Shown in pieces: positions 49,316 through 57,199 of a stretch of DNA of 64,000 nt (its first letter is position 1; the number at the start of each line of letters is the position of its first letter). The position numbers and the translations under genes were made by a program. Source of the DNA: SSC3 sp963769585 (lineage in GTDB: Bacteria; Actinomycetota; Actinomycetes; Propionibacteriales; Nocardioidaceae); contig CAVYMJ010000006.1 of NCBI GenBank assembly GCA_963769585.1, positions 1,488,001 through 1,552,000 on the forward strand. The letters are read 5' to 3'. The notes under the pieces are model-generated. The model saw nothing but the letters and a program-made list of their open reading frames with translations. It ran no database searches and had not been told where the DNA came from.

Positions 49316-51286
49316 TCAGTCGCGTGGCAGCCCGAGGATCCGCTCGGCCGCCACGTTGCGCAGGACCTGCGTCGTACCGCCTGCGATGGACAGGCACCGG
49401 GTCACCAGCGCCTCCTGGATCACGCCTGCGGCTCGACTGCCCCCCAAAAGAACCTCCTGCTCGAGCAGGGTGAAGGCCAGCTCGGACGAGTTCTGTCGCT
49501 CCGCGACCCCGACCAGCTTCTGCACGCTGGACTCGGCCCCGGGACCTTGGCCGGTCACCGCGCGCAGCGTCGACCGCAGGCCCAGCGCCTTGGACGTGGC
49601 GGCCGCCGCGACCGCCTGACCCAGGCGCAGGCGCTGGGACTCGCTCGCGTCGGCTGCGGTCAGGGTCACCGCGAGCTCGACCGAGGCCCCGAAGGACGAA
49701 CCGCTGATCGCGACCCGCTCGTTGGCCAGCGTGGTGCGGGCCAGGGCCCAACCGCCGTCCACCTCGCCGACTACGCAGTCGTCTGGAACGAAGGCGTCGT
49801 CGAGGAAGATCTCGTTGAACAAGGCCTCGCCGGTCAGCTCTCGCAGCGGCCGGATGTCGATGCCGGGCGACTTCATGTCGAGCAGGAAGTAGGTGATGCC
49901 CTTGTGCGGCGGGGCCTCTGGGTTGGTGCGTGCCAGGCAGATGCCCCAGTCGGCCTGCTGGCCCAGCGAGGTCCAGACCTTCTGACCACTGAGCCGCCAC
50001 CCGTCGCCGTCTCGTACTGCCCTGGTGCGCAGTGAGGCCAGGTCGCTCCCGGCTCCCGGCTCGCTGAACAGCTGACACCAGATGAGCTCGCCGCGCAGCG
50101 TGGGCATGATGAACCGCTCCCGCTGCGCCTGGCTGCCGTGCTTGAGGATCGTGGGAAGCGCCCAGGCACCGATCCCGATCTCGGGGCGGCGGATCCCGGC
50201 GGCTTGGAGCTCTTCGTCGATCGCCAGCTGCTCGACCGGGCCGGCGTCGCTGCCGTAGGGCGGTGGCCAGTGCGGCGCCATCAGCCCCGCCTCCGCCAGC
50301 TTCTTCTGGTCGCTCCCCGTCTCGGCTAGCCGGACTCGTACGTCGGCTCTGGTGGCGTCCGCCTCGTCGGTTCGGATCCGCGCCTGTCGCCGGACGCCGG
50401 CTCGGGCCTGGTCCGCCAGGGAGAGCAGCCACGGCTCAGAACCGCCCAGGAGCTGACGCAGCGCCATCGCCCGGCGCAGGTACAGGTGTGCGTGGTGTTC
50501 CCAGGTGAAGCCGATGCCCCCCAGGACCTGGATGCAGGACTGCGTGTTCTGTACGGCGGCATCGAGCGCGGTCGCAGCAGCGATGGTCGCCGCCAGGCGG
50601 AACTGCTCGGGCTCGTCGTCGTACGCCGAGGCCGCGTCCCAGGCGACGGCGGTTGCCGACTCGGCTCGCTCAAGCATCTCGGCGCACAGGTGCTTGATGG
50701 ACTGGAAGGAGCCGATGGTCCGGCCGAACTGCTGGCGGACCTTCGCATAGGCGACCGCGGTGTCCAGCGCCCAGCGGGCGATCCCGGCCGCCTCCGCGGC
50801 GGCCAGCGCCGCCGCAACGTCCATGGTCCGTCGGTCGACCGGGACGAACGACGAGGGCGCCACCCGGTTGGACAGGTCGAACACCGGCGCGTACTCGCCC
50901 ATCCTCGGCTCAAGACCGTTTGCGGTGAGCACGTGGGTGGCAGCACCCCACACGATCCCGTTCGGGAGAGCCAGCGCGACCGTGACCGAGCCATCCTCGA
51001 TCCCAGGCTCCGGCGCGACGAAGCCAGCCAGGACCGAGGTCAGCACCGGACCTGGCACCATGCCCCGACCACAGGCTTCTACGGCCACGGCCGCGTCGAG
51101 GAACGAGCCGCCTGCGGCGGAGATGCTCGTGACGCCGAGCTCGACCAGCTGCTTCCAGGCCGGCTCGAAGACTGCCGGGCCCTGCTCCTCGGACGCCTTG
51201 ACCACCTCGGCAAGCGCGGCCGAGTCCGCCCAGTCGCCGATGGCCTTGGCGAGCGCCCGCTGGTCGTCGTTCAGCCCGATGGACAC
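49316..51286 (-). CDS. fadE34: Two-domain acyl-CoA dehydrogenase, FadE34/ChsE3-like
   Basis: 656 residues from the GTG at 51286 (GAGGAG upstream). An N-terminal short-subunit-type ACAD half (about 1-300: VRQQFGRTIGSFQSIKHLCAE and GGIGFTWEHHAHLYLRRA) is joined to a catalytic-type half (about 310-656: FSEPGAGSDLASLRT, WTSLGQQADWGICLART, IAGGTTQVLRNVAAERILGLP). Mycobacterial FadE34 (ChsE3) has this internal duplication and dehydrogenates the five-carbon side-chain CoA ester. Location near kstR equals Rv3573c-Rv3574. KstR-type box upstream. Confidence 0.9.
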   Translation of the reverse strand: MSIGLNDDQRALAKAIGDWADSAALAEVVKASEEQGPAVFEPAWKQLVELGVTSISAAGGSFLDAAVAVEACGRGMVPGPVLTSVLAGFVAPEPGIEDGSVTVALALPNGIVWGAATHVLTANGLEPRMGEYAPVFDLSNRVAPSSFVPVDRRTMDVAAALAAAEAAGIARWALDTAVAYAKVRQQFGRTIGSFQSIKHLCAEMLERAESATAVAWDAASAYDDEPEQFRLAATIAAATALDAAVQNTQSCIQVLGGIGFTWEHHAHLYLRRAMALRQLLGGSEPWLLSLADQARAGVRRQARIRTDEADATRADVRVRLAETGSDQKKLAEAGLMAPHWPPPYGSDAGPVEQLAIDEELQAAGIRRPEIGIGAWALPTILKHGSQAQRERFIMPTLRGELIWCQLFSEPGAGSDLASLRTRAVRDGDGWRLSGQKVWTSLGQQADWGICLARTNPEAPPHKGITYFLLDMKSPGIDIRPLRELTGEALFNEIFLDDAFVPDDCVVGEVDGGWALARTTLANERVAISGSSFGASVELAVTLTAADASESQRLRLGQAVAAAATSKALGLRSTLRAVTGQGPGAESSVQKLVGVAERQNSSELAFTLLEQEVLLGGSRAAGVIQEALVTRCLSIAGGTTQVLRNVAAERILGLPRD

Positions 51287-51305
51287 GTCTGGCTCCTCAT
51301 CCGCC

Positions 51306-51337
51306 GCATGAATCCCACGGTCCCGTGGGATTCATGC
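51306..51337. repeat. Dispersed palindrome, copy 3 (perfect)
   Basis: Arms GCATGAATCCCACGG and complement around TC; the inner 13 bases per arm equal copy 2 at 13810-13841. Here it lies between the divergent fadE34-like and methyltransferase genes, five bases from a KstR-type box, where a terminator role would make no sense. Confidence 0.85.
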
Positions 51338-51342
51338 ATTTC

Positions 51343-51356
51343 TAGAACGTGTTCCA
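51343..51356. promoter_or_regulatory. KstR-type operator, fadE34 / methyltransferase divergent promoter
   Basis: TAGAACGTGTTCCA, full match to TNNAACNNGTTNNA. Rightward, TAGGCT (51370-51375) stands six bases before GTG 51382, so that gene is probably leaderless and could share this operator with fadE34. Confidence 0.83.
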
Positions 51357-51381
51357 ATTGTGCCATGGATAGGCTCGCACC

Positions 51382-52008
51382 GTGATCCCCCCCGACCTGC
51401 GAACCCATGCGCTGGACGCCAAGGGCTTCATGCCGCCTGACGAGGGGCTCTTCCTCTACGAACGCGCAGTCGAGCAGCTCCAGCACGGCCCCGCGCTCGA
51501 GGTCGGGACGTACTGCGGCAAGTCCGCTGTCTACCTCGGCGCCGCCGCAAGGCAGACGGACGGCACCGTCTTCACCGTGGACCACCACCGCGGTTCGGAG
51601 GAGAACCAGTCCGGCTGGGAGCATCACGACCCGTCCCTGGTCGACCCTGAGTTCGGGCTGATGGACACGCTGCCCACCTTCCGAAGGACGATCCTGCGCG
51701 CAGGCCTGCAGGACCAGGTGGTCGCGATCGTCGGCCGGTCGAGAACCGTGTCGCGGTGGTGGCGCACCCCGCTGGCGCTGCTGTTCATCGACGGCGGTCA
51801 CGGTGAGGAGCCGGCCCACGACGACTACGACGGGTGGACCCCCTGGGTGATGCCGGGCGGCTTGCTCGTCATCCACGATGTGTTCCCCGACCCTGCCGAC
51901 GGCGGCAGACCTCCGTACGAGATCTACCTGCGCGCCCTGAAGGACGGTTTCGAGGAAGCCGGGAGCTGTGGGTCCATGCGGGCGCTACGAAAGCAACCGA
52001 GCCTCTGA
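51382..52008 (+). CDS. Class I SAM-dependent methyltransferase
   Basis: 208 residues from the GTG at 51382, likely leaderless. Rossmann-type methyltransferase: ALEVGTYCGKSAVYLG (about 39-54) binds SAM, VFTVDHH is the acidic loop, LLFIDGGH follows, as in the Methyltransf_24 group. Its 3' end overlaps the convergent cyclase-fold gene by 24 bases. With the GT4, methyltransferase and cyclase-fold genes it forms a small cluster beside kstR; the acceptor is unknown. Confidence 0.85.
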   Translation: MIPPDLRTHALDAKGFMPPDEGLFLYERAVEQLQHGPALEVGTYCGKSAVYLGAAARQTDGTVFTVDHHRGSEENQSGWEHHDPSLVDPEFGLMDTLPTFRRTILRAGLQDQVVAIVGRSRTVSRWWRTPLALLFIDGGHGEEPAHDDYDGWTPWVMPGGLLVIHDVFPDPADGGRPPYEIYLRALKDGFEEAGSCGSMRALRKQPSL

Positions 52009-53094
52009 GCAGCCGCACTCCAGCGCGATCTCCTCGAAGTCGGCCGGCAGTGTCGTGCCACGGAAGATCGCGGAACCAGGCGTCGTGTCCGACAGCGCGT
52101 CGACGGCCAGGATGAGCGCCGCAGCGGTGTACGTCGTCTGCTCGACGGGCCAGTACACCTCGTCGGGCAGCACGTATCCCGTCCAGTACGAGCCGTCCTC
52201 GTGGCGCGTGTGCTGGATGGCCTTGACCAGCTCGATGGCCCGTCGTCGATCCCCGAGCGCGTCGAGGGCCAGGGCCAGCTCGCAGGTCTCCGCGCCCGTG
52301 AGCCAGCGGTTCTCGAGCACGCAGCGGATGCCGTACCCCGGCTCCACGAACTCTGCCCAGCGCTGCGCCAGGAGGTCGAGCCCGTCGTCGCCACGTACGG
52401 GGCCGCCCAGGACCGGGTAGTACCAGTCCATCGAGAAGCTCGACTTGTCCAGGAACCGGTCCCGGTGCTCCCGTACGGCGTGCCCGAGCCGTCCGGCAAC
52501 GATCTCCCACTCTGGCTGGGGCCGGTCCATCAACTCACTGAGGGCCACGCCTGCCCGGAAGGAGTGGTAGATGCTGGAGCTCCCGGCCAGCAGACCCTCC
52601 TCGTTGACGCGTCCGGCATTGCCCGCCGCGTCGTGCTCCTGCGACCAGGCGATGCCACCGAACGGCAGCTGGAGTGAGGCGACGTAGTCCAGAGCCCGGC
52701 GTACGACGGGCCAGAAGCGCTGCACGAACACCTCGTCGCGGCGTACCAGCCAGTGGTGCCAGACGCCTACAGCGACGTACGCCGACATGTTCGTGTCCGC
52801 GCTCGTATCCTCGATCTCGCCGTCGGTGACTCGCATCGGCCACGATCCGTTGACCCGCTGGTTGCTCAGGCACCACTCGTAGGCCCGCTCTGCGGCCTCC
52901 ACCTCCCCGGCCGCCAGCAGCGCCATCGCCGCCTCGACGTGGTTCCAGGGGTCGATGTGGTGGTCGTTGGAAGCCCAGGGGATGCCGCCGTCCGGGCGCT
53001 GCACGCGGACGATGGACGCCGCTGTGGCAGCGATGTCGTGGACGCTGAGCACTCCATCGAGAGCTGGCGTATTCAGGTTGCGGTGAGGAGCCAT
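51985..53094 (-). CDS. (alpha/alpha)6-fold prenyltransferase/terpene-cyclase-like protein
   Basis: 369 residues from the ATG at 53094, two bases after the methyltransferase stop. Repeated Asp-Gly-Gly/Ser-Trp-like turns, RPDGGIPW (N-terminus), RVNGSWPM, PFGGIAW and HEDGSYWTG, are those of squalene-cyclase/prenyltransferase alpha-toroids. The DXDD protonation motif of squalene-hopene cyclases is not seen, so cyclase activity is doubtful; a glycan-acting toroid is possible. It is third in GT4, methyltransferase, toroid, and no characterised homologue is known to me. Confidence 0.75.
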   Translation of the reverse strand: MAPHRNLNTPALDGVLSVHDIAATAASIVRVQRPDGGIPWASNDHHIDPWNHVEAAMALLAAGEVEAAERAYEWCLSNQRVNGSWPMRVTDGEIEDTSADTNMSAYVAVGVWHHWLVRRDEVFVQRFWPVVRRALDYVASLQLPFGGIAWSQEHDAAGNAGRVNEEGLLAGSSSIYHSFRAGVALSELMDRPQPEWEIVAGRLGHAVREHRDRFLDKSSFSMDWYYPVLGGPVRGDDGLDLLAQRWAEFVEPGYGIRCVLENRWLTGAETCELALALDALGDRRRAIELVKAIQHTRHEDGSYWTGYVLPDEVYWPVEQTTYTAAALILAVDALSDTTPGSAIFRGTTLPADFEEIALECGCSEARLLS

Positions 53095-53096
53095 GA

Positions 53097-53828
53097 TCAG
53101 AGCGCAGCCTCCGGCTTGCGGAGGTAGAGCACCATGCTCTTGCCGACCAGCGGGTTGAGTACGCGTTCCGCAAAACGGGTGGCCACGCTGAGTCGTGGCG
53201 TCCGCATGATGTCCCACACCAGGACCTGGTGGTACGCCTTGACCAGCGGGTGCTTGTCGTTGTCGACGCCGACCGCGCACTTGAGCCACCAGTACGGCGA
53301 GTGCAGCCCATGCGAATGGTCCTTGCCGTCGTACACCAACCCGGCCCGCTCGAGCTTGCCGACCAGCTCACCACAGGTGTAGATGCGGACATGCCCGCCC
53401 TCCACCTCGTGGTACTGGTCCGACAGAGCCCAGCAGATCTTCTCCGGCAGCCAACGCGGCACCGTGACGGCGATGGTGCCACCGGGCCTCAGCACGCGAA
53501 CCAGCTCGGCGATCGCTGCCTCGTCGTCAGGAATGTGCTCGAGAACTTCGGAGGCGACCACGCGGTCGAACTCCTCGTCCGGGAACGGCAGGTTGAGAGC
53601 GTCGCCCTGCTTGACGTCGGCTTCCGCCCCTACCGGCACCTCGCCGGCCTCGCGCATCGCGGCGAACAGCTCGCTCACGCCGGCCAGCTCGTCGGCATCC
53701 ATGTCCAGGGCGATCACGTCCGCACCGCGGCGGTACATCTCGAAGGCGTGCCGCCCGGCGCCACAGCCCATGTCGAGAACCCTCTCACCTGTCGAAAGCC
53801 CCAGGCGGTCGAAGTCAACGGTCAGCAT
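53097..53828 (-). CDS. Class I SAM-dependent methyltransferase (Methyltransf_11)
   Basis: 243 residues. SAM site ERVLDMGCGAGRHAFEM (about 15-31), DMDADEL, GDALNLPFPDEEFDRVVASEVLEHI. It starts directly after the stop of the GT4 gene with no gap. Joint translation with the glycosyltransferase suggests that both modify the same glycoside; substrate unknown. Similar GT4 and methyltransferase pairs make methylated polysaccharides in mycobacteria (Rv3030-Rv3032), which is an analogy only. Confidence 0.88.
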   Translation of the reverse strand: MLTVDFDRLGLSTGERVLDMGCGAGRHAFEMYRRGADVIALDMDADELAGVSELFAAMREAGEVPVGAEADVKQGDALNLPFPDEEFDRVVASEVLEHIPDDEAAIAELVRVLRPGGTIAVTVPRWLPEKICWALSDQYHEVEGGHVRIYTCGELVGKLERAGLVYDGKDHSHGLHSPYWWLKCAVGVDNDKHPLVKAYHQVLVWDIMRTPRLSVATRFAERVLNPLVGKSMVLYLRKPEAAL

Positions 53829-55088
53829 CTAGCGAGGTTTCCTTCCGGACTGTGCAAGAACTTCTTCATAGGCCGTCGCGGTCGCGACTGCGACCGCGTG
53901 CCAGCTGAACTTCTCCAGCGCACGCTCCCGGCCGGCAGCTCCGTACGCGGCCCGGCGCTCGGGGTCGTCCAGCAGCGCCGCGATCGCGTGCGCAAGCTCT
54001 CCGACGTCGCCGGGAGTGACCAGGTCTGCGCAGAGTCCGTCCGGCCCCACGACCTCGGGGATCGCACCGGCACGGCTGACCACCAGTGGCGTGGCACAGG
54101 CCATCAGCTCGGCAGTTGGTAGCGAGAATCCCTCGTACAGCGACGGGACGCAGGCGATCTCGGCGGAGCCCATCACCTTGACCAACTCCTCGTCGGAGAT
54201 GCCGTTGACGAAGCTCACGTGGTCGGCCACGCCGAGACGGTCGATCAGCTTCTCGGTCCGTCCGCCCGGCGTCGGTTTGGTGACCAGCAGCAGCTCCAGC
54301 TCCCGTTCGGTCAGCAGCTTGGCGAAGGCCTCGAGCAAGGTGGCGATGCCCTTCATCGGCGCGTCTGCGCTGGCCATCGCCACGATGCGACCGGGCACCC
54401 GGGGCTGGGTCGGAGGGCCGAAGGCCTTGTCGACGCCCAGCGGGATCACCTGGATCCGGTCGGGCTCCACCCCGAAGTCCTTGGTGATGTCGGCGGCAGA
54501 GCTCTCCGAGACGGTGAGAATCTTCCCGATCCGGCGAGCGACGCGACCCTGCATCTTCACGAAGCCGTACCAGCGGCGCAGGCTCAGGCTGGCCTTGACC
54601 CGGCGGTAGCCCCGCAGCTCCTTGGTCGCGGCCAGGTCGATGCGTCGGTCGAAGGTGATCGGGTGATGGATCGAGGTGATGAACGGGAAGCCCATCTCCT
54701 TGATCTCGAGCATGCCCATGCCCAGGGTCTGGTTGTCGTGGACGATGTCGAAGTCGTCGAGGCGGTCCCGCAGCAGCCGCGCAACTCGCTTGCTGAACGT
54801 GCGGGGCTCAGGGAAGCCGGCCGTCCACATCGTTGCCACTTCCTGGACGTCGATGAGGTCGCGGTACTCCCGGGGCCACGGCGTGCGGAAGGGGTCGGGT
54901 TCGCGGTAGAGGTCCAGGCTCGGCACCTTCGTGAGCGCCACGCCCGGATCGAGCTCGGGATAGGGCTGCCCGGAGAAGACCTCGACCTCGTGTCCGAGAG
55001 CGACGAGCTCGCGACTCAGGTGGCGCAGGTAGATTCCCTGGCCACCGCAGTGTGGTTTGCTGCGATAGGACAGCAGAGCGATGCGCAC
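53829..55088 (-). CDS. Glycosyltransferase family 4
   Basis: 419 residues, ATG 55088 with GGAGG 11 bases upstream. GT-B fold: N-terminal HCGGQGIYLRHLSRELVALGHEVEVFSG, C-terminal SLYEGFSLPTAELMACATPLVVS with the EX7E nucleotide-sugar motif. It transfers a sugar retaining its anomer. First of a three-gene operon whose promoter region is shared with kstR and holds a KstR-type palindrome, so a link to sterol metabolism or cell-envelope adaptation is suggested but unproven. Confidence 0.9.
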   Translation of the reverse strand: MRIALLSYRSKPHCGGQGIYLRHLSRELVALGHEVEVFSGQPYPELDPGVALTKVPSLDLYREPDPFRTPWPREYRDLIDVQEVATMWTAGFPEPRTFSKRVARLLRDRLDDFDIVHDNQTLGMGMLEIKEMGFPFITSIHHPITFDRRIDLAATKELRGYRRVKASLSLRRWYGFVKMQGRVARRIGKILTVSESSAADITKDFGVEPDRIQVIPLGVDKAFGPPTQPRVPGRIVAMASADAPMKGIATLLEAFAKLLTERELELLLVTKPTPGGRTEKLIDRLGVADHVSFVNGISDEELVKVMGSAEIACVPSLYEGFSLPTAELMACATPLVVSRAGAIPEVVGPDGLCADLVTPGDVGELAHAIAALLDDPERRAAYGAAGRERALEKFSWHAVAVATATAYEEVLAQSGRKPR

Positions 55089-55145
55089 GCGCGACCTCCG
55101 TGGATCGTTCGGCCGACCGGCCAGATGAGTTGGGTTTGCCTATAC

Positions 55146-55159
55146 TAGAACGTGTTGCT
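55146..55159. promoter_or_regulatory. KstR-type operator, kstR / GT4 divergent promoter
   Basis: TAGAACGTGTTGCT fits TNNAACNNGTTNNA except the last position. A second dyad, TAGAAC (55146-55151) and GTTCTA (55160-55165), surrounds it. It lies between the GT4 operon and kstR, fitting autoregulation of kstR. Confidence 0.75.
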
Positions 55160-55250
55160 GTTCTAGGTGCCGCCGGTGATAGCCTACGTGCAGTCTGTGT
55201 ACGGGTGTTACTCGTGGTACCACATACGTCCCGACGAAGGGAGCAAGCCC

Positions 55251-55865
55251 ATGACGACGCTGAACTCCCTGAGCTATGAGGACCTCGGCTCGGCCGCCCA
55301 GCGGGACCGCCGCAAGCGCATCCTCGACGCGACGATCGCACTGGCCAGCAAGGGCGGCTTCGACGCGGTCCAGATGCGTGCCGTGGCCGAACGCGCCGAC
55401 GTGGCGCTCGGCACCCTCTACCGCTACTTCCCTTCGAAGATCCATCTGCTGGTCTCTGCCCTGGCGCGCGAGTTCGAGCAGGCGAACGGCAACTTCGACC
55501 GTCGTACTCTTCCCGGCGACACCCCGCACGAGCGAGTCATGTACGTGCTCGGACGCACCACCCGCAGCCTGCAGCGGGACCCGAGCCTGACCGAAGCCCT
55601 GACCCGCGCGTTCATGTTCGCCGACGCGTCCGTGGCAAACGAGATCCACGTCGTCGGCATGCACGTCACCCGGCTGCTGATCCGAGCGATGAACGACCAG
55701 GACGTCCCCCTCGAGGAGATCGTCCCCAACGACGAAGACATCGCCATCGCCAAGGTGATCGGCGACGTCTGGCTCTCCTCGCTGGTCCAGTGGGTTACCG
55801 GCCGCGCCTCGGCCCAGGACGTCGCCAAGTCCATGGATGTAGCGGTCCGGCTCCTCCTGCGCTAG
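55251..55865 (+). CDS. kstR: TetR-family cholesterol-catabolism repressor KstR
   Basis: 204 residues from the ATG at 55251, with AAGGGAG seven bases upstream; the frame is open 28 codons further but lacks a ribosome site there. DNA-binding domain QRDRRKRILDATIALASKGGFDAVQMRAVAERADVALGTLYRYFPSK agrees almost word for word with mycobacterial KstR, as does the C-terminal VIGDVWLSSLVQWVTGRAS. KstR is released by 3-oxo-4-cholestenoyl-CoA-type ligands. A hairpin covers its stop codon, and its last 20 bases are duplicated downstream. Confidence 0.96.
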   Translation: MTTLNSLSYEDLGSAAQRDRRKRILDATIALASKGGFDAVQMRAVAERADVALGTLYRYFPSKIHLLVSALAREFEQANGNFDRRTLPGDTPHERVMYVLGRTTRSLQRDPSLTEALTRAFMFADASVANEIHVVGMHVTRLLIRAMNDQDVPLEEIVPNDEDIAIAKVIGDVWLSSLVQWVTGRASAQDVAKSMDVAVRLLLR

Positions 55866-55880
55866 GACGCAGGCTCTGCC
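55843..55880 (+). repeat. 38-bp direct repeat, copy at the kstR 3' end (with hairpin)
   Basis: It includes the last codons and TAG of kstR. CCTGCG (55856-55861) and CGCAGG (55868-55873) form a hairpin around the stop. It matches 55931-55968 in 34 of 38 positions. Confidence 0.9.
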
Positions 55881-55930
55881 CCGCACCAGAGACTGTCCGG
55901 CCAACCGCTTCCACCGCCGCCGATGATCAA

Positions 55931-55968
55931 TGGTCCGGCGCCTCCTGCGTGAGGACGCAGGCTCTGCC
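55931..55968 (+). repeat. 38-bp direct repeat, downstream copy (with hairpin)
   Basis: Noncoding second copy 88 bases on, its hairpin one pair longer (CCTGCGT/ACGCAGG, 55944-55961). The two in tandem could be a double terminator before the amidohydrolase gene. Confidence 0.88.
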
Positions 55969-56014
55969 ACTCTCCCGCTCGAGCGCCAGCCATGCGCTCT
56001 GGCACAGTGAACGC

Positions 56015-57199
56015 ATGGCTCGGACCCTCTACCGCGACGCCGCACTCGCCGACGGCGCCGGACCCGACCTGCAGCTCGGCGTAAGCGTGCTCGTCGACGA
56101 CGACACCATCGACTGGATCCGCCCCTCCGACGCCGAGCCTGATCCCGGACCTGAGACTGCGGTGGTAGACGCCTCCGGTTGCACGATCGTGCCGGGCATG
56201 GTCGACAGCCACAGCCACCTGACACTCCCAGGCGGCGCGCACTGGATTGAGCGCGGGTACGACGATCCCGCGGAGCTTCTCGACGTAGCCGAACACAACG
56301 CCCGGCTACAGCGTGCCTCCGGTGTCCGCTGGGCGCGCGATGTCGGGTCCTCGGTTCGGGTCGACCCGGTCGACGGCCAGAGCAGGGCCCTCGCGCTCGG
56401 CGTACGAGATCGCTGGCGGGGACGGCGTGAGTATCCCTACGTCCGGGCAGCCGGCGCCTGGGTGACCCGCGCCGGCGGGCTTCCGCACGGCCTGGGCGTG
56501 GAGGTCGACAGCGGGGACGCCCTGCTGGACGCGGCAATGGGCCAGCTCGACGACGGTGCCGACTTCATCAAGCTCTACCTGGACGGACCGGATGCGGAGA
56601 TCGCACCCTTCACGGTCAGCGAGATCAGCAGGGTCGTCGAAGCGGCGCACGCGAGAGGCGCCAAGGTCACCGCGCATTCGGGCCTCTTGGCCGGTGCCCG
56701 CGTCGGCGCGGAAGCAGCCGTCGACTCACTCGAGCACGGGTTCCAGCTCGACAGCGAGGTCGTGGGGACGATGTCTGCCAGAGGTGTCGCGCTGGTCTCC
56801 ACGCTCGCAGTGCTGGAGTCCTGGGGGACCTTCGGGGCCACCACAACCCTTCCGCGCTTCGCGTCACCGGAAGGTCGTGCCCAGGTGGCTGCCCGTCGGG
56901 AGTGGGCACATGAGTCCGTCCGGCTCGCGGCCGGGGCCGGTGTCCTCATCGCAGCAGGCACCGACTTCGGCGGCGGCTCGCTCCGCGCCAACCAACTGGC
57001 CTGGGAGATCCAGTGCCTGGTAGCAGCAGGGCTGGAGCCCTGGCAGGCGCTCGCCGCCGCGACCCGCAACGGCGGATCGCTGCTCGGGGAGCCGGAAGCC
57101 GGGCGGATCCGGGAGGGCGGACCAGCCGACTTCTTCCTGGTACACGGCGACCCGCTCTCCGACCCCGCCGCCATGTGGCGCGTCTGGCGGGTCTCCTGA
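56015..57199 (+). CDS. Metal-dependent amidohydrolase (imidazolonepropionase/prolidase-like)
   Basis: 394 residues from the ATG at 56015. Amidohydrolase-superfamily barrel: metal His66/His68 (VDSHSHL), FIKLYLDG with a Lys that may be carbamylated, TAHSG, LEHGFQ, and GTDFGGGS with the catalytic Asp; closing GRIREGGPADFFLVHGDPL is the urease-type beta-sandwich return. It hydrolyses an amide or cyclic amide of unknown identity. Its stop TGA shares one base with the start of the next hydrolase (TGATG). Confidence 0.87.
   Translation: MARTLYRDAALADGAGPDLQLGVSVLVDDDTIDWIRPSDAEPDPGPETAVVDASGCTIVPGMVDSHSHLTLPGGAHWIERGYDDPAELLDVAEHNARLQRASGVRWARDVGSSVRVDPVDGQSRALALGVRDRWRGRREYPYVRAAGAWVTRAGGLPHGLGVEVDSGDALLDAAMGQLDDGADFIKLYLDGPDAEIAPFTVSEISRVVEAAHARGAKVTAHSGLLAGARVGAEAAVDSLEHGFQLDSEVVGTMSARGVALVSTLAVLESWGTFGATTTLPRFASPEGRAQVAARREWAHESVRLAAGAGVLIAAGTDFGGGSLRANQLAWEIQCLVAAGLEPWQALAAATRNGGSLLGEPEAGRIREGGPADFFLVHGDPLSDPAAMWRVWRVS

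Noticed and set aside
48447..50432. 661-codon leftward frame overlapping the SDR and fadE34-like genes
   Set aside because: It overlaps real genes in other frames and reads as Arg/Gly-rich noise; fadE34 on the same strand is the real frame.
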